Shown: positions 36,142 through 44,975, numbered from the stretch's first letter. The stretch is DNA of 64,000 bases from Peribacillus huizhouensis (GCF_014138605.1 NZ_JACJHX010000013.1:62001-126000); one strand, 5' to 3'. Notes: generated by a model from the sequence alone, not told the origin. Translations and numbers: made by a program.

Positions 36142-37242
36142 ATGATTGAAAAAGGTAGAATTTCTTACTTAGAGCTAGCCCTCATTATGTATGCAACAGT
36201 TGTAGCCACGGCCATTCTTTACATCCCATATGTCACATCACAGCATGCAAAGCGTGATTTGTGGTTGTCTCCCATATGGGGTTCTTTGAGCGGCTTTCTC
36301 ATCGTCATGATTATTGTAAAGCTTTCTAAGTTATATCCAGGGAAAACACTAATCGAATATGGTGAACTTATTCTTGGTCGGACCCTTGGCAAAATTATCT
36401 CGTTCATTTACTTGTTTTTTCTATTACACGATACTGCTATCGCATTTAGGGAATATGGTGAGTTCATTGAAAGTGCTTTTTTGCATAAAACGCCAATCAT
36501 TTTTGTTACCGGTAGTATTGCCCTTTCTTGCGCGATTGCTGTCCACGGGGGCATTGAAACGATTGGAAGATGTGCTACAATCTTTTTGCCGATTGTTTTA
36601 GCTCTCTATATACTGATTTATGTCTTTCTTATTCCTGATTTAAATGTAAAAAATATATTTCCAATCATGCAAGATGGGATAATGCCCTCTATTAAAGGAT
36701 CCATTGCACCACATGCCTGGTTAAGTCAATTTTCATTGATGTCATTCCTGATTCCGTTTTTAACGAATCAACAAAAGGTTATGAAGTGGGGAATGTTTTC
36801 TGTCATTGCCAGTGTCTTAACCATGGTATTTATTAATCTTGGGAATCTTTTATTATTTGGAGGAATTATTTCTAACCTATATTTCCCTGTGTTTGAGGCT
36901 GCAAGATTTATAAGTGTCGGTTCTTTTTTTGAGCATATTGAGTCAATGGTCATCGCCTTTTGGGTTCTTGGTGGTTTCGTACAACTTTCCTCCTTTTTTT
37001 ATATGCTTACACTTGGCACTTCACAATGGCTAACACTGCCCAGTTATAAACAGTTTGTATTACCAATTGGTTTTTTAATTATTATCTTTTCAGTCTGGTC
37101 AATCCCCTCGTTTGAGGAAATGATTCAAGGAATGGGTACAACTATGCCCTTTTATTTTTTAACGGTTCAGTTGCTCATTCCTGTTTTACTCCTAGGTGTT
37201 GCGGTCATACGGCGGAAGAGATCGAACTCGTTCTTGCCGTAA
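36142..37242 (+). CDS. gerAB: spore germinant receptor subunit B
   Basis: 366 residues with ten predicted helices, related to amino acid permeases (APC fold), thought to bind the germinant. Typical opening ISYLELALIMYATVVATAIL and LYPGKTLIEYGELILGRTLG. The start follows AAAAGGAATGAACAAAT. The last helix ends RRKRSNSFLP; the gene end overlaps a glycosyltransferase fragment in another frame. With the three upstream genes it completes the receptor. Gene order A-C-D-B resembles GerK-like operons. Confidence 0.92.
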   Translation: MIEKGRISYLELALIMYATVVATAILYIPYVTSQHAKRDLWLSPIWGSLSGFLIVMIIVKLSKLYPGKTLIEYGELILGRTLGKIISFIYLFFLLHDTAIAFREYGEFIESAFLHKTPIIFVTGSIALSCAIAVHGGIETIGRCATIFLPIVLALYILIYVFLIPDLNVKNIFPIMQDGIMPSIKGSIAPHAWLSQFSLMSFLIPFLTNQQKVMKWGMFSVIASVLTMVFINLGNLLLFGGIISNLYFPVFEAARFISVGSFFEHIESMVIAFWVLGGFVQLSSFFYMLTLGTSQWLTLPSYKQFVLPIGFLIIIFSVWSIPSFEEMIQGMGTTMPFYFLTVQLLIPVLLLGVAVIRRKRSNSFLP

Positions 37243-37451
37243 GTTTTTGGGGTGCCAATATAGCAGTCGGCATTCAATTACAAATGCAAGGTTTGAATGC
37301 AAATCAGCTGCGTGAATCCGCAGACCATTTGTTAAATCAGTCATCATTCCATAAAGCTGCGGCAAAAATGAAAGAATCCTTGCAAAAATCGGCGAGGTAT
37401 CAACAGGCTGTTGATGAGATTTTTGAATTTAAAAGACAATATAACATCTAA
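37215..37451 (+). pseudogene. glycosyltransferase (MGT/UGT-like) C-terminal fragment
   Basis: About 75 open codons without a start. FWGANIAVGIQLQMQGLNAN followed by QLRESADHLLNQ, KAAAKMKESLQKSARYQQAV and DEIFEF matches the very end of macrolide-type UDP-glycosyltransferases. It overlaps the last codons of gerAB in another frame, so a rearrangement joined the two. Confidence 0.6.
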
Positions 37452-37475
37452 AAGAAGAAACTCGTCAAAAAATAT

Positions 37476-37501
37476 AGCCTTTGCTCATGATAGCAAAGGC
37501 T
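37476..37501. terminator. hairpin after the glycosyltransferase fragment
   Basis: AGCCTTTGCT pairs perfectly with AGCAAAGGCT around CATGAT. No long T-run follows on the plus strand, but an A-rich block lies before it. Confidence 0.5.
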
Positions 37502-37699
37502 AATATAACGAGGAATAAATTATCACTATCTCTAAAACAAGCTCTAAATATAGTTTACTGGGGTAACGTCAGGAATGTGATGTTATACAACGATTAGATT
37601 GGTACACGTTTTATTAGTCAACATAAGACCTTATATAGAGATAATTTGATTGTGTATCATTAGCTAATGAACATTGACTATCATCGCTGATATAAGGAG

Positions 37700-38752
37700 T
37701 TATTCTGTTTCTTCTCCAGAAGGCCGAGTCGTTTGGGTTGGAAGGGTATTCCAAAAACTTGTATCCACATTTTCAATTGAACCATTAGCGATGGCTCTAG
37801 TTGCTGCATCAAGGGTGGTTATTGTTTGCTTAATCAAATAACCATTGCTTTTTTGTCCAAGCACGTAAGACTCATAGTTGTGATCAGACATGCCGCGCAT
37901 TTCAAAAAGAAGTGTTGAAATATCATATTGAACTGCGGCACCATTACGGCCAATTGTTTCCTCTGAACCGCCATTGTATTTTCCAATATTCCCCCATCCC
38001 TTAGAGTTAATAGCATTGAACACGACAGCTCCTAATTTTTTTGAACGTTCTAGGACTTCCGGCTTTACATTCCGGTTTGTCGGATAAAGGATGGACCCTG
38101 ATACATATTTCCCGTCTATTTCACTTTGAGTTCCTTGATGATGGAGATCAATCATATAATTTATTTTGTACTTTTTTAACACATTATTGTGCAATGCTTG
38201 AGTTTCTGGATGTATTTTGGCAACATGGTCACGGTTCAAATCTGCGCCAACAGCATTATAGCGAGTCAAATGCCTTCCGCCGTCAGCGACATAGTCATCA
38301 AGGGAAAAGTTGACATCACCCATTGCTCCGTCAGCATTTAACATTGGTACGATAAGGATGTTTACATGATCAAGAACACCTTTCATTTTGTTCGTTCCTA
38401 AGTGTTTTATAAATTCTAGAGCGCCTTCCGTCGTCAGTTGTTCATTACCGTGCTGTTGGGTTAAAAAGAGGATGGTAGGATTGCTAGGGTTAGAAATATA
38501 TTTCGCGAGGTAAATATCACGGCCTTTTACAGTTTGACCAATCACTTCTAGTTCCATATCATTTTGTTTTGCATCTTGAGTTTTAAGAAATTCAACTAGT
38601 TCATTGTATGTATGTAGGATAGAAGTCTGAATCGATTCATTTCCGCCATAATTCGGCCCTTCACCGACTGCTCCAACAGAATTGGGAGCGCTTACAAATC
38701 CTCCGACTACCATTAAACCAGATAAAGATAACGCAATGACTTTCTTTTTCAT
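37700..38752 (-). CDS. secreted zinc carboxypeptidase (M14)
   Basis: 350 residues. A signal peptide (KKKVIALSLSGLMVVGGFVS) is followed by the M14 fold: zinc ligands in QQHGNEQLTTEG (H-x-x-E) and DLHHQGTQSE (third His), the DLNRDH substrate loop and the catalytic glutamate in LLFEMRG. ATG 38752 is chosen, with GGAGGTTATAAA before it; a longer frame begins 16 codons upstream but lacks a site. Probably removes C-terminal residues from peptides outside the cell. Monocistronic. Confidence 0.9.
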   Translation of the reverse strand: MKKKVIALSLSGLMVVGGFVSAPNSVGAVGEGPNYGGNESIQTSILHTYNELVEFLKTQDAKQNDMELEVIGQTVKGRDIYLAKYISNPSNPTILFLTQQHGNEQLTTEGALEFIKHLGTNKMKGVLDHVNILIVPMLNADGAMGDVNFSLDDYVADGGRHLTRYNAVGADLNRDHVAKIHPETQALHNNVLKKYKINYMIDLHHQGTQSEIDGKYVSGSILYPTNRNVKPEVLERSKKLGAVVFNAINSKGWGNIGKYNGGSEETIGRNGAAVQYDISTLLFEMRGMSDHNYESYVLGQKSNGYLIKQTITTLDAATRAIANGSIENVDTSFWNTLPTQTTRPSGEETE

Positions 38753-39294
38753 TTTATAACCTCCATTTAATATAATTGTAACAATATTCGATAAATTCAC
38801 TACAAGGAAAATATTACAATTAAAATGGGGGCATGTACATAGTGATTAATTACTAAATTTGTTATCCTTAAATTTTCCTATTTAGGTTGATTTTAGGAAT
38901 AAAAATAACCGATTTGCTCTTCAGTTTTCACAAAATTAAACAGTTATTAATGGCCAAAAACAAACAGGCAGAATTAGAGGAAAGGGTCCCAGAAGGCCGG
39001 AATTAAAAATTGATAATCAATTTCGACTTCCCCTGAGGATTGGTCACTACTAGGGGACGATGGATTTGATGTATTTGCCTGGAGGGGAAGTCTGTTATTA
39101 AGGTAACGGGTGCTTTCCTGAACAAGATTAAATAAAAAAGGTCGATTCCTACAATTGACCTTTTTTAATGGGGTGGATCAGGACCAGGGAAAGCTTCACG
39201 GATTGAGGGAAAAAACATTCGTTTTTTTTCTTGATTTAAATCAGGTATCGAACCTGCTTGATAGTTGCTGAAACAGCCTAAAACGTATGAAAGG
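38753..39294. other. intergenic region with hairpins
   Basis: Contains the promoter side of the M14 gene, an inverted-repeat segment near 39030-39060, a fragment GGTAACGGGTGCTTTCCTGAA at about 39102-39122 shared with the repeats at 50-53 kb, and a terminator at 39134. Confidence 0.5.
39134..39166. terminator. bidirectional terminator
   Basis: AAAAAAGGTCGATT pairs with AATTGACCTTTTTT around CCTAC. Confidence 0.75.
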
Positions 39295-39474
39295 TTATTC
39301 GGGGAAGAAAGGAATGCATTTGGAGCAAATGCTTACAATCATTAGCTTATCTAGCTTTTGACTTAAATATAACGTTTTTGGTGCAGTTAAGCCGAGTTCA
39401 AGACCGGCTTTTATTAGTTCTTTTCTCATCAATTCTATTTCAATAGGTGCATCGTTCAGAGTGGTAGTTTTCAA
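39295..39474 (-). CDS. Spo0E-like aspartyl-phosphate phosphatase
   Basis: A short gene (59 residues) on the minus strand with TTG start at 39474 after GAGGTAAGTCTC. It reads APIEIELMRKELIKAGLELG and LTAPKTLYLSQKLDKLMIV, which fits the Spo0E-like family: two helices and the SQxLD motif (here LSQKLDKL). These proteins remove phosphate from Spo0A-P and so delay sporulation. The C-terminal extension contains two cysteines (ICSKC). Good family match despite its small size. Confidence 0.7.
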   Translation of the reverse strand: MKTTTLNDAPIEIELMRKELIKAGLELGLTAPKTLYLSQKLDKLMIVSICSKCIPFFPE

Positions 39475-39968
39475 GAGACTTACCTCAAATCTATATATCT
39501 TTAATTAAATGAATTATTACATAAAATGGAAATTAATTCTATGATTAGTATTGGAGACATAATTGGGTTCGCAACACTACAGAATGTAAGAAAGGGAAGA
39601 GCGTCCTTTCTTACATTCTATACGGCTTTAAGTGGCCCGATGACCACAGTCTGTGGCTTATGCATACATTTTTGCAAGCAGATGTGCAAGATTGATATTT
39701 ATCCTTATCACTGTCAAGAATCCGTTGTTCTTTACGGTTAAGAGCAAGATTGATTCATGCCTTTTTTGCTTCAGCAAAGGTGTCCTAATGCGGTGAAAAT
39801 TGCACGTAGGGTGTTTACTTCAGTTGTAATCAGGGACAAGTGGATAGATATCTCAATAAATTTCTAAATTTTATGAACATTTAATATTGGACAAACTATG
39901 AAAATCCATTTACTATTTATATAGGTGGTAAATTTTGAAAATAAAGGAAATGAAAAGGGGGTACCACA
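39475..39968. other. intergenic region
   Basis: Contains the perfect hairpin at 39581-39619 and the leader of the M28 gene (AAAAGGGGGTACCACA before its TTG start). A 71-codon frame at 39526 runs across the hairpin and is not supported. Confidence 0.45.
39581..39619. repeat. perfect 15-bp inverted repeat
   Basis: AGAATGTAAGAAAGG and CCTTTCTTACATTCT are exact inverses separated by nine bases. There is no T-run, so it is more likely an operator, RNA structure or element end than a terminator. Confidence 0.7.
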
Positions 39969-41360
39969 TTGATAAGAAAAACATCCTTATCCATTTTACT
40001 TGCAGCTAGCCTTTCCTTTGGGGGAACTGCTGTATGGGCCGCACCAGCACAGAAAGCAAATCTACAATCGGATCAAGCGTTTGACAACAAGATTGTCAAA
40101 CGGATTAAGGAAGAAAACATTTACAATCATATTGCTGAGCTTTCAAAGAATCCACGTGTTGCTGGAACACCAGGTGAGGACGTAGCGGTGGAATACATAA
40201 AGCGCCAATTTGAGTCTTATGGATATGAAACGGAAGTGCAAGCATTCGATATTAATAGTTATATAGAACCTAGTTTAATTGAATTAAGTGTTGATGGTAT
40301 GACCTTCGAACCTGCACCGATCAGCTTTACCTATGGTGTAAATGGGGAGGTAACTAATGAGCTAGTTTACGTTGGTTTAGGAGCACTAAGTGATTTTGAG
40401 GGAAAAGATGTAAAAGGGAAGATCGCTCTGATCAAACGTGGTACCTATACCTTCGCTGATAAAATCTTGAACGCTACGGCGGCAGGAGCTTCTGCTGTCA
40501 TTATTTATAACAATACTGATGGCGTAATCAGTGGAACACTCGGTGAACCCAATGATGATTATGTTCCATCTCTAGCCATCACTTACGATCAAGGATTTGC
40601 TTTAGAGGAACGTCTGAAAAAGGGTGAAACCGTAACGGCCACCTTGAAAATAGAGGGAGCTCAAACAAATAAGGCAATTTCTCATAATGTGATAGCAACA
40701 AAAGCAGCGACTCAAAAATCGAAGAATCAATTGGTTCTTGTTGGTGCTCATCATGATTCTGTAGATGGAGCGCCGGGAGCAAATGACGATGCTTCGGGTA
40801 CAGCTACTGTGCTTGAGTTGGCACGAGTATTTGCGAATGCTCAAACCGATACCGACATTCGTTTTGTTACCTTTGGGGCTGAAGAAAATGGGTTATTAGG
40901 TTCATATGAATTTGTTAAAAGTATGACTGATGAAGACTATTATCGCACAGTCGGAATGTTCCAAATGGATATGGTTGGAAGTAAGGATGCTGGTCCATTA
41001 ATTATGTACACAAATGCCGGTGAGAAAAATATCGTGACGGATTTAGGAGCATCAGCAGGTGCTCGTTTAGCCAAGACGGGAGAAGCAACTCCTTACGGTA
41101 TGGAAGGGCGAAGTGATCACGTTCCATTTGCGGAAATAGGACTTCCTGCTGCATTGTTTATCCATGCGCCAGTAGAACCATGGTATCATTCGCCACAAGA
41201 TACCTTAGACAAAATTAGTTTAGATAAGCTAAAAGAAGTATCTAATATTGTAGGTGCTGCTATATATCAAATTGCTCGCCCTGATACTCCAGCATTAGAA
41301 AAGGCTAAAGTTGCACCAAAAGAAGTCGATTACAATTTTGAGGAAAGAGAACTGGATTAA
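39969..41360 (+). CDS. secreted M28-family aminopeptidase with PA domain
   Basis: 463 residues. The TTG start follows AAAAGGGGGTACCACA; signal peptide LSILLAASLSFGGTAVWAAP. A protease-associated insert (KIALIKRGTYTFADKILNAT, about residues 150-175) precedes the peptidase: zinc and catalytic residues are in GAHHDSVDGAPGANDDASGT, FGAEENGLLGS, FQMDMVG and GRSDHVPFAE. It resembles YwaD-type aminopeptidases of Bacillus. Acts outside the cell, perhaps together with the nearby M14 peptidase in peptide use. Confidence 0.92.
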   Translation: MIRKTSLSILLAASLSFGGTAVWAAPAQKANLQSDQAFDNKIVKRIKEENIYNHIAELSKNPRVAGTPGEDVAVEYIKRQFESYGYETEVQAFDINSYIEPSLIELSVDGMTFEPAPISFTYGVNGEVTNELVYVGLGALSDFEGKDVKGKIALIKRGTYTFADKILNATAAGASAVIIYNNTDGVISGTLGEPNDDYVPSLAITYDQGFALEERLKKGETVTATLKIEGAQTNKAISHNVIATKAATQKSKNQLVLVGAHHDSVDGAPGANDDASGTATVLELARVFANAQTDTDIRFVTFGAEENGLLGSYEFVKSMTDEDYYRTVGMFQMDMVGSKDAGPLIMYTNAGEKNIVTDLGASAGARLAKTGEATPYGMEGRSDHVPFAEIGLPAALFIHAPVEPWYHSPQDTLDKISLDKLKEVSNIVGAAIYQIARPDTPALEKAKVAPKEVDYNFEERELD

Positions 41361-41367
41361 TCGATAT

Positions 41368-41400
41368 TAGCCCTGCGGGTTTTCCGTATGGGCTTTTTTA
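41368..41400 (+). terminator. terminator after the aminopeptidase
   Basis: AGCCCTGCGGG pairs with CCGTATGGGCT, followed by TTTTTTAG. Confidence 0.8.
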
Positions 41401-41438
41401 GTTTTTATTAACTTATCGACTAACGGTGTAGTTAAAAG

Positions 41439-41478
41439 GAGGTACTGCAATTTAAGTAGTGCCTCCTTTACATTTTTA
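41439..41478. terminator. second hairpin
   Basis: GGAGGTACT pairs with AGTAGTGCCTCC, followed by TTTACATTTTT. Confidence 0.6.
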
Positions 41479-41671
41479 GATTGTACATCTACCATCTATG
41501 TTCCAAAACTCGTCCTTTTCTGAACACACTTAGATTCCCGTTGAAATGAATGTTTTTATGGCTATATCTGTTACAAAACTCTGTTCATTATTCTATGTTC
41601 AATAACATATCGAATTCTATCTTATGTTTCAACTTGAACTTAAAGGAAAAATGAGAAAAGAGTGATTACTG

Positions 41672-42232
41672 GTGTTAATTGGATATGCGCGCGTTTCGAC
41701 AGGGTTACAAAATTTAGATTTACAAATGGACGCGTTAGCGTAACATGTCTGTGGAAAAATCTTCCACGATAAGATGAGTGGAGCGAAAAAGCAGCGTCCG
41801 GGTTTGGAGGAAGCACTTCAATATGCACGTGAAGGCGATACCATTGTTGTTTGGCGATTAGATCGTCTTGGTCGTAACTTGCAAGACTTAATACAGATTG
41901 TGAATACTTTGAACGAACGAGGTGTAGGCTTTCACAGCCTGCAAGAAAACCTAACGATGGATAAAAGCAACGCAACGGGACAATTAATGTTCCACCTCTT
42001 CGCTGCCTTTGCAGAATTTGAACGGAATCTGATCGAGGAACGCTCAGCCGCAGGACGAGCAGCAGCTAGAGCGCGTGGTCGTCTTGGGGGACGTCCGGAG
42101 AAACTGGAAGCGAAAGATATTGAAATGATGAAATCGCTCATTGAAAATGGTACATCAATTAAAGATGTGGCGGAAAAATGGGGCGTATCTCGAATAACCA
42201 TTTACCGCTATTTAGAAAAACCTCTAAAATAA
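41672..42232 (+). pseudogene. serine recombinase (Tn3 resolvase/Hin type) with one in-frame stop
   Basis: GTG 41672 opens LIGYARVSTGLQNLDLQMDA, with the catalytic serine, then a TAA at 41741-41743 where relatives have glutamate (LA-E-H). The frame continues intact: VWRLDRLGRNLQDLIQIVNT, FAAFAEFERNLIEERSAAGR and the helix-turn-helix end KDVAEKWGVSRITIYRYLEK. A single GAA-to-TAA change explains it. An internal ATG at 41774 would give a protein lacking the catalytic serine. Confidence 0.85.
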
Positions 42233-43113
42233 AACATAAAGCGCTTGTTACCAGATCACAACTTGGATAAGTGGTTTTATTGTTTAGAATAGGCGTATTT
42301 TGAAGTGAAAAATTGCAATTTAAACAGTTGCAAATTACCCAATAAAGTGACAGAAAAATTAGCACTATTATTCACTGTGTCTATAAAGTTTTAACTTCTG
42401 GACATACAAGCTATGTGTCGACTTTTTTAAGTTTTCACTTAGCCTTCATATTGATATTAACCTATCGAAAGGAGAATATAAAATGAAGTGAGCAAAGAGA
42501 ATAATAAATTATGTTTGTTTTAGTGTTTGGGAAAGTAAGTAATTTTTCTATAATAAACTCCTCCTAATAAAATTGACTGGAAAAGGGCGGATTAAATAAT
42601 CCGAGATTACCCGTTACTCAATTATAACAAGATTTTCTGTAATATCTTAAGGCTAGAAGCTCTTAATACTGTTGAACGATCTTCCGTTAAACCAGCTAAT
42701 AGTTTGTCAACATTTTTCAATAAAGACTTAAAATATTTCATACTATTCTAAAAATATGCATACTAATTCATCCTGGGACTAATTACCCGTTTGTTAAACA
42801 AGAAAAGCAATACCCTTACTTAAGCATTACGACCATTCCATTAATAAAAAAGAGTCTTATATTTGTTGGTATTCAAAGTGACCTGTCACTATCAATTAAT
42901 CCTCAATAACTAGTTTTTCCTTACCCTACTTACCTACAAAATAATGTAATATTTACTATATTTAAAAGAGATCTAAAATGCTCATTACATTATTTTTAAG
43001 ATAAAGTATAATTTTGGAAGAGGAAGATAAACATCCGAATATTCTGAATGAATTTAATATTCTATTTACTATGACCTATATCAATAGAGTTTAATTGGGG
43101 GAGGATGGAAATA
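42233..43113. other. long intergenic region with repeats
   Basis: No gene supported in about 880 bases. It carries a dispersed repeat (42656-42766) and, at the end, GGGGGAGG, the ribosome binding site of the Tat-signal gene. Composition is more AT-rich than the flanking genes. Confidence 0.45.
42656..42766. repeat. dispersed repeat, copy 2
   Basis: The left part (42656-42691) matches 26257-26293. The right part (42690-42766, ACCAGCTAATAGTTTGTCAA onward to GCATACTA) matches 45984-46057 at roughly three quarters of positions. The two matches overlap, so the parent element is at least 110 bases. Confidence 0.55.
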
Positions 43114-43374
43114 GTGGCTAAGAAAAATTTAAGTAGACGTAAGTTTTTAGGTTATCTAGGAGCTGGTTTAGTAACTGCGACAGCAGCTAGTTTACCTATT
43201 AAAGCTTTAGCAGGATTAAACGAAACGAAAGCTACATCTGAAGTTAATTCAGAAGATTTACCTAAAGAACCTGGTACATGGGGCGATACAATTTTAGAAA
43301 TGGAAATTGAACTACCTCAAGACCCAAATGTTCTCCTGATGGATGTAGAGACCATTTATAATTTAAATCAATGA
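43114..43374 (+). CDS. small exported protein with twin-arginine signal
   Basis: 86 residues from GTG 43114, nine bases after GGGGGAGG; the in-frame ATG at 43105 touches that site. The N-terminus KKNLSRRKFLGYLGAGLVTA contains the twin-arginine motif S-R-R-K-F-L, followed by a hydrophobic core and an AxA-like cut site (IKALA-G). The mature part is about 55 residues, acidic, and matches nothing I know. Followed 30 bases later by the CHAP amidase and then a TatA gene, which suggests a dedicated Tat export set. Confidence 0.75.
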   Translation: MAKKNLSRRKFLGYLGAGLVTATAASLPIKALAGLNETKATSEVNSEDLPKEPGTWGDTILEMEIELPQDPNVLLMDVETIYNLNQ

Positions 43375-43404
43375 AATTGAATAATAAATCAGGGGGGAGT
43401 TTTT

Positions 43405-44757
43405 ATGTCCTTACGAATTAATATGGTCAACACAGCCATATCTCAGATTGGCACATTAGAAGGGAATAATAATGACAATAAGTATGGGAGATGGTTTGGT
43501 CTAAACAATCAGCCATGGTGTGCCATTTTTGTGAGCTGGTGTGCTGCTAAATCAGGAAATATGGAATTCAATGGGGAACACCGTCCACTATTTGCTCGCA
43601 GTGCTGCAGTAAGAGAGCATCGATGGTTTCATGATACTTTTGGTGAATATTTTACTAAATCAGGATTCATCAATTATATCGGGAATGACTCCAAGAAAGT
43701 TGCCAGAGCGACAGGATGCCTTATTTTTTTTAGTGGTGACTCTCATATAGGCATCGTTGAGCAATATTATCCTGGGGAACAAGCAGTTCTTACAGTAGAA
43801 GGGAATACTTACACCCCCTCTAAAGGAGAGGAAATTCAAGGCGTGTTTCGTCGTTATCGCCGTCTTTCTGATTCGAAAATAGTGGGATTTGCTCTTCCTT
43901 ACTATGAATTTTATAGCAGCGGATCCCCTGGGGGCGTTAAGCCGGTACCACCTCCTTACGGTAACAGTGGAACTGTGGATAACCCCACTTCTTTCCCAGG
44001 AGCAAGGTATTTCTATATTGGTGCCTACAATAACTATGTCACGCTATTAGGGAAAATGCTAATAAAAGCAGGATATGGTAATTTTTATCAAGTAGGAGCA
44101 GGTCCTCGCTTTACGGAAACAGACCGGCAAGCATGCGCAGCTTTTCAAAGAGCACAAGGCTGGAGTGGAAGTGGCGCAGATGGTATTCCTGGAACATCTA
44201 CATGGGAGCGGCTTAGTGCCATCTATTATGGTGGTGGCGGAAGTGGTGGAAGCGACTGGCCGCCAGCATTTCCAGGTGCACAATATTTTAAGGCTGGAGC
44301 CTCTAACCAATACGTTAAATTATTGGGTGTTCAGTTAGTAAAGGCTGGATTTGGTCGACACTATACCGTTGGACCAGGTCCAGCGTGGAGTGAAGCAGAT
44401 CGCCTAAACTGTCAAGAGTTCCAAAGAGGACAAGGTTGGACAGGCAACGATGCAGATGGATATCCAGGTCCTACGACATGGCAAAGATTGTTTGATATAG
44501 TTGGTAGCACCCCAAATGTTTCGATATTTCCCGGAAGCCATTTCTTTGGCCCTGGAGCAAATAACGAATATGTTACAACCCTTGGTAAACGATTAATTAA
44601 CAAAGGGTATAGTCGGTATTATTCTGTCGGAGCAGGTCCAAAGTGGAGTGAGGCAGACCGTCAAGCTTGCGCTGCTTTCCAACGTGCTCAAGGTTGGTCT
44701 GGAAGTGATGCAGATGGCATTCCTGGTCCTTCAACATGGCAAAAGCTCTTTGCATAA
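43405..44757 (+). CDS. CHAP amidase/endopeptidase with three peptidoglycan-binding repeats
   Basis: 450 residues. The N-terminal CHAP domain has the nucleophile C39 (NNQPWCAIFVSWCA), H114 (GDSHIGIVEQYY) and an asparagine in VEGNTYTP. After a glycine/proline linker come three repeats of about 75 residues, each reading like FPGxxYFxxGAxNxYVxxLG, then a GPG/GAGP-WSEADR-AFQRAQGWSG block and DGIPGPSTWQ. This repeat type is familiar from actinobacterial wall hydrolases, so transfer is possible. No Sec signal is visible; export may rely on the neighbouring Tat-signal protein or it may act in lysis. CAGGGGGGAGTTTTT precedes the ATG. Confidence 0.85.
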   Translation: MSLRINMVNTAISQIGTLEGNNNDNKYGRWFGLNNQPWCAIFVSWCAAKSGNMEFNGEHRPLFARSAAVREHRWFHDTFGEYFTKSGFINYIGNDSKKVARATGCLIFFSGDSHIGIVEQYYPGEQAVLTVEGNTYTPSKGEEIQGVFRRYRRLSDSKIVGFALPYYEFYSSGSPGGVKPVPPPYGNSGTVDNPTSFPGARYFYIGAYNNYVTLLGKMLIKAGYGNFYQVGAGPRFTETDRQACAAFQRAQGWSGSGADGIPGTSTWERLSAIYYGGGGSGGSDWPPAFPGAQYFKAGASNQYVKLLGVQLVKAGFGRHYTVGPGPAWSEADRLNCQEFQRGQGWTGNDADGYPGPTTWQRLFDIVGSTPNVSIFPGSHFFGPGANNEYVTTLGKRLINKGYSRYYSVGAGPKWSEADRQACAAFQRAQGWSGSDADGIPGPSTWQKLFA

Positions 44758-44793
44758 AAAATATAACAGAGAGGAATTGATAAAATCCCAAAC

Positions 44794-44922
44794 ATGGGGG
44801 TTCCTGGATTAATACTTATATTAGTAATTGCCCTTATTATTTTTGGGCCGTCAAAACTCCCCGAAGTTGGATGTGCCTTTGGTAACACATTAAAAGAATT
44901 TAAAAACGCAACCAAGGATTAA
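44794..44922 (+). CDS. tatA: short TatA-like translocase subunit
   Basis: 42 residues from ATG 44794 (ATT 44776 would extend it). It reads [20 protein letters not shown] followed by KLPEV, the hallmark TatA/E membrane helix and FGPSKLPE hinge, then an amphipathic helix [10 protein letters not shown]. Shorter than usual TatA by about 10-15 residues. The conserved arginine or lysine after the hinge is cysteine here (VGCAFG rather than VGRAFG), so activity is uncertain. No good ribosome binding site at the ATG. It directly follows the Tat-signal/CHAP genes. Confidence 0.7.
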   Translation: MGVPGLILILVIALIIFGPSKLPEVGCAFGNTLKEFKNATKD

Positions 44923-44975
44923 TGGAGCAGGGATCATAAAAATTATCAAACTTTTTTATTGATTCAATTGAATTT

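Noticed and set aside
36359-36601. 80-codon plus-strand frame in gerAB
   Set aside because: Out-of-frame reading of gerAB.
39526-39741. 71-codon frame before the M28 gene
   Set aside because: Runs through a perfect hairpin, has no ribosome binding site and matches nothing.
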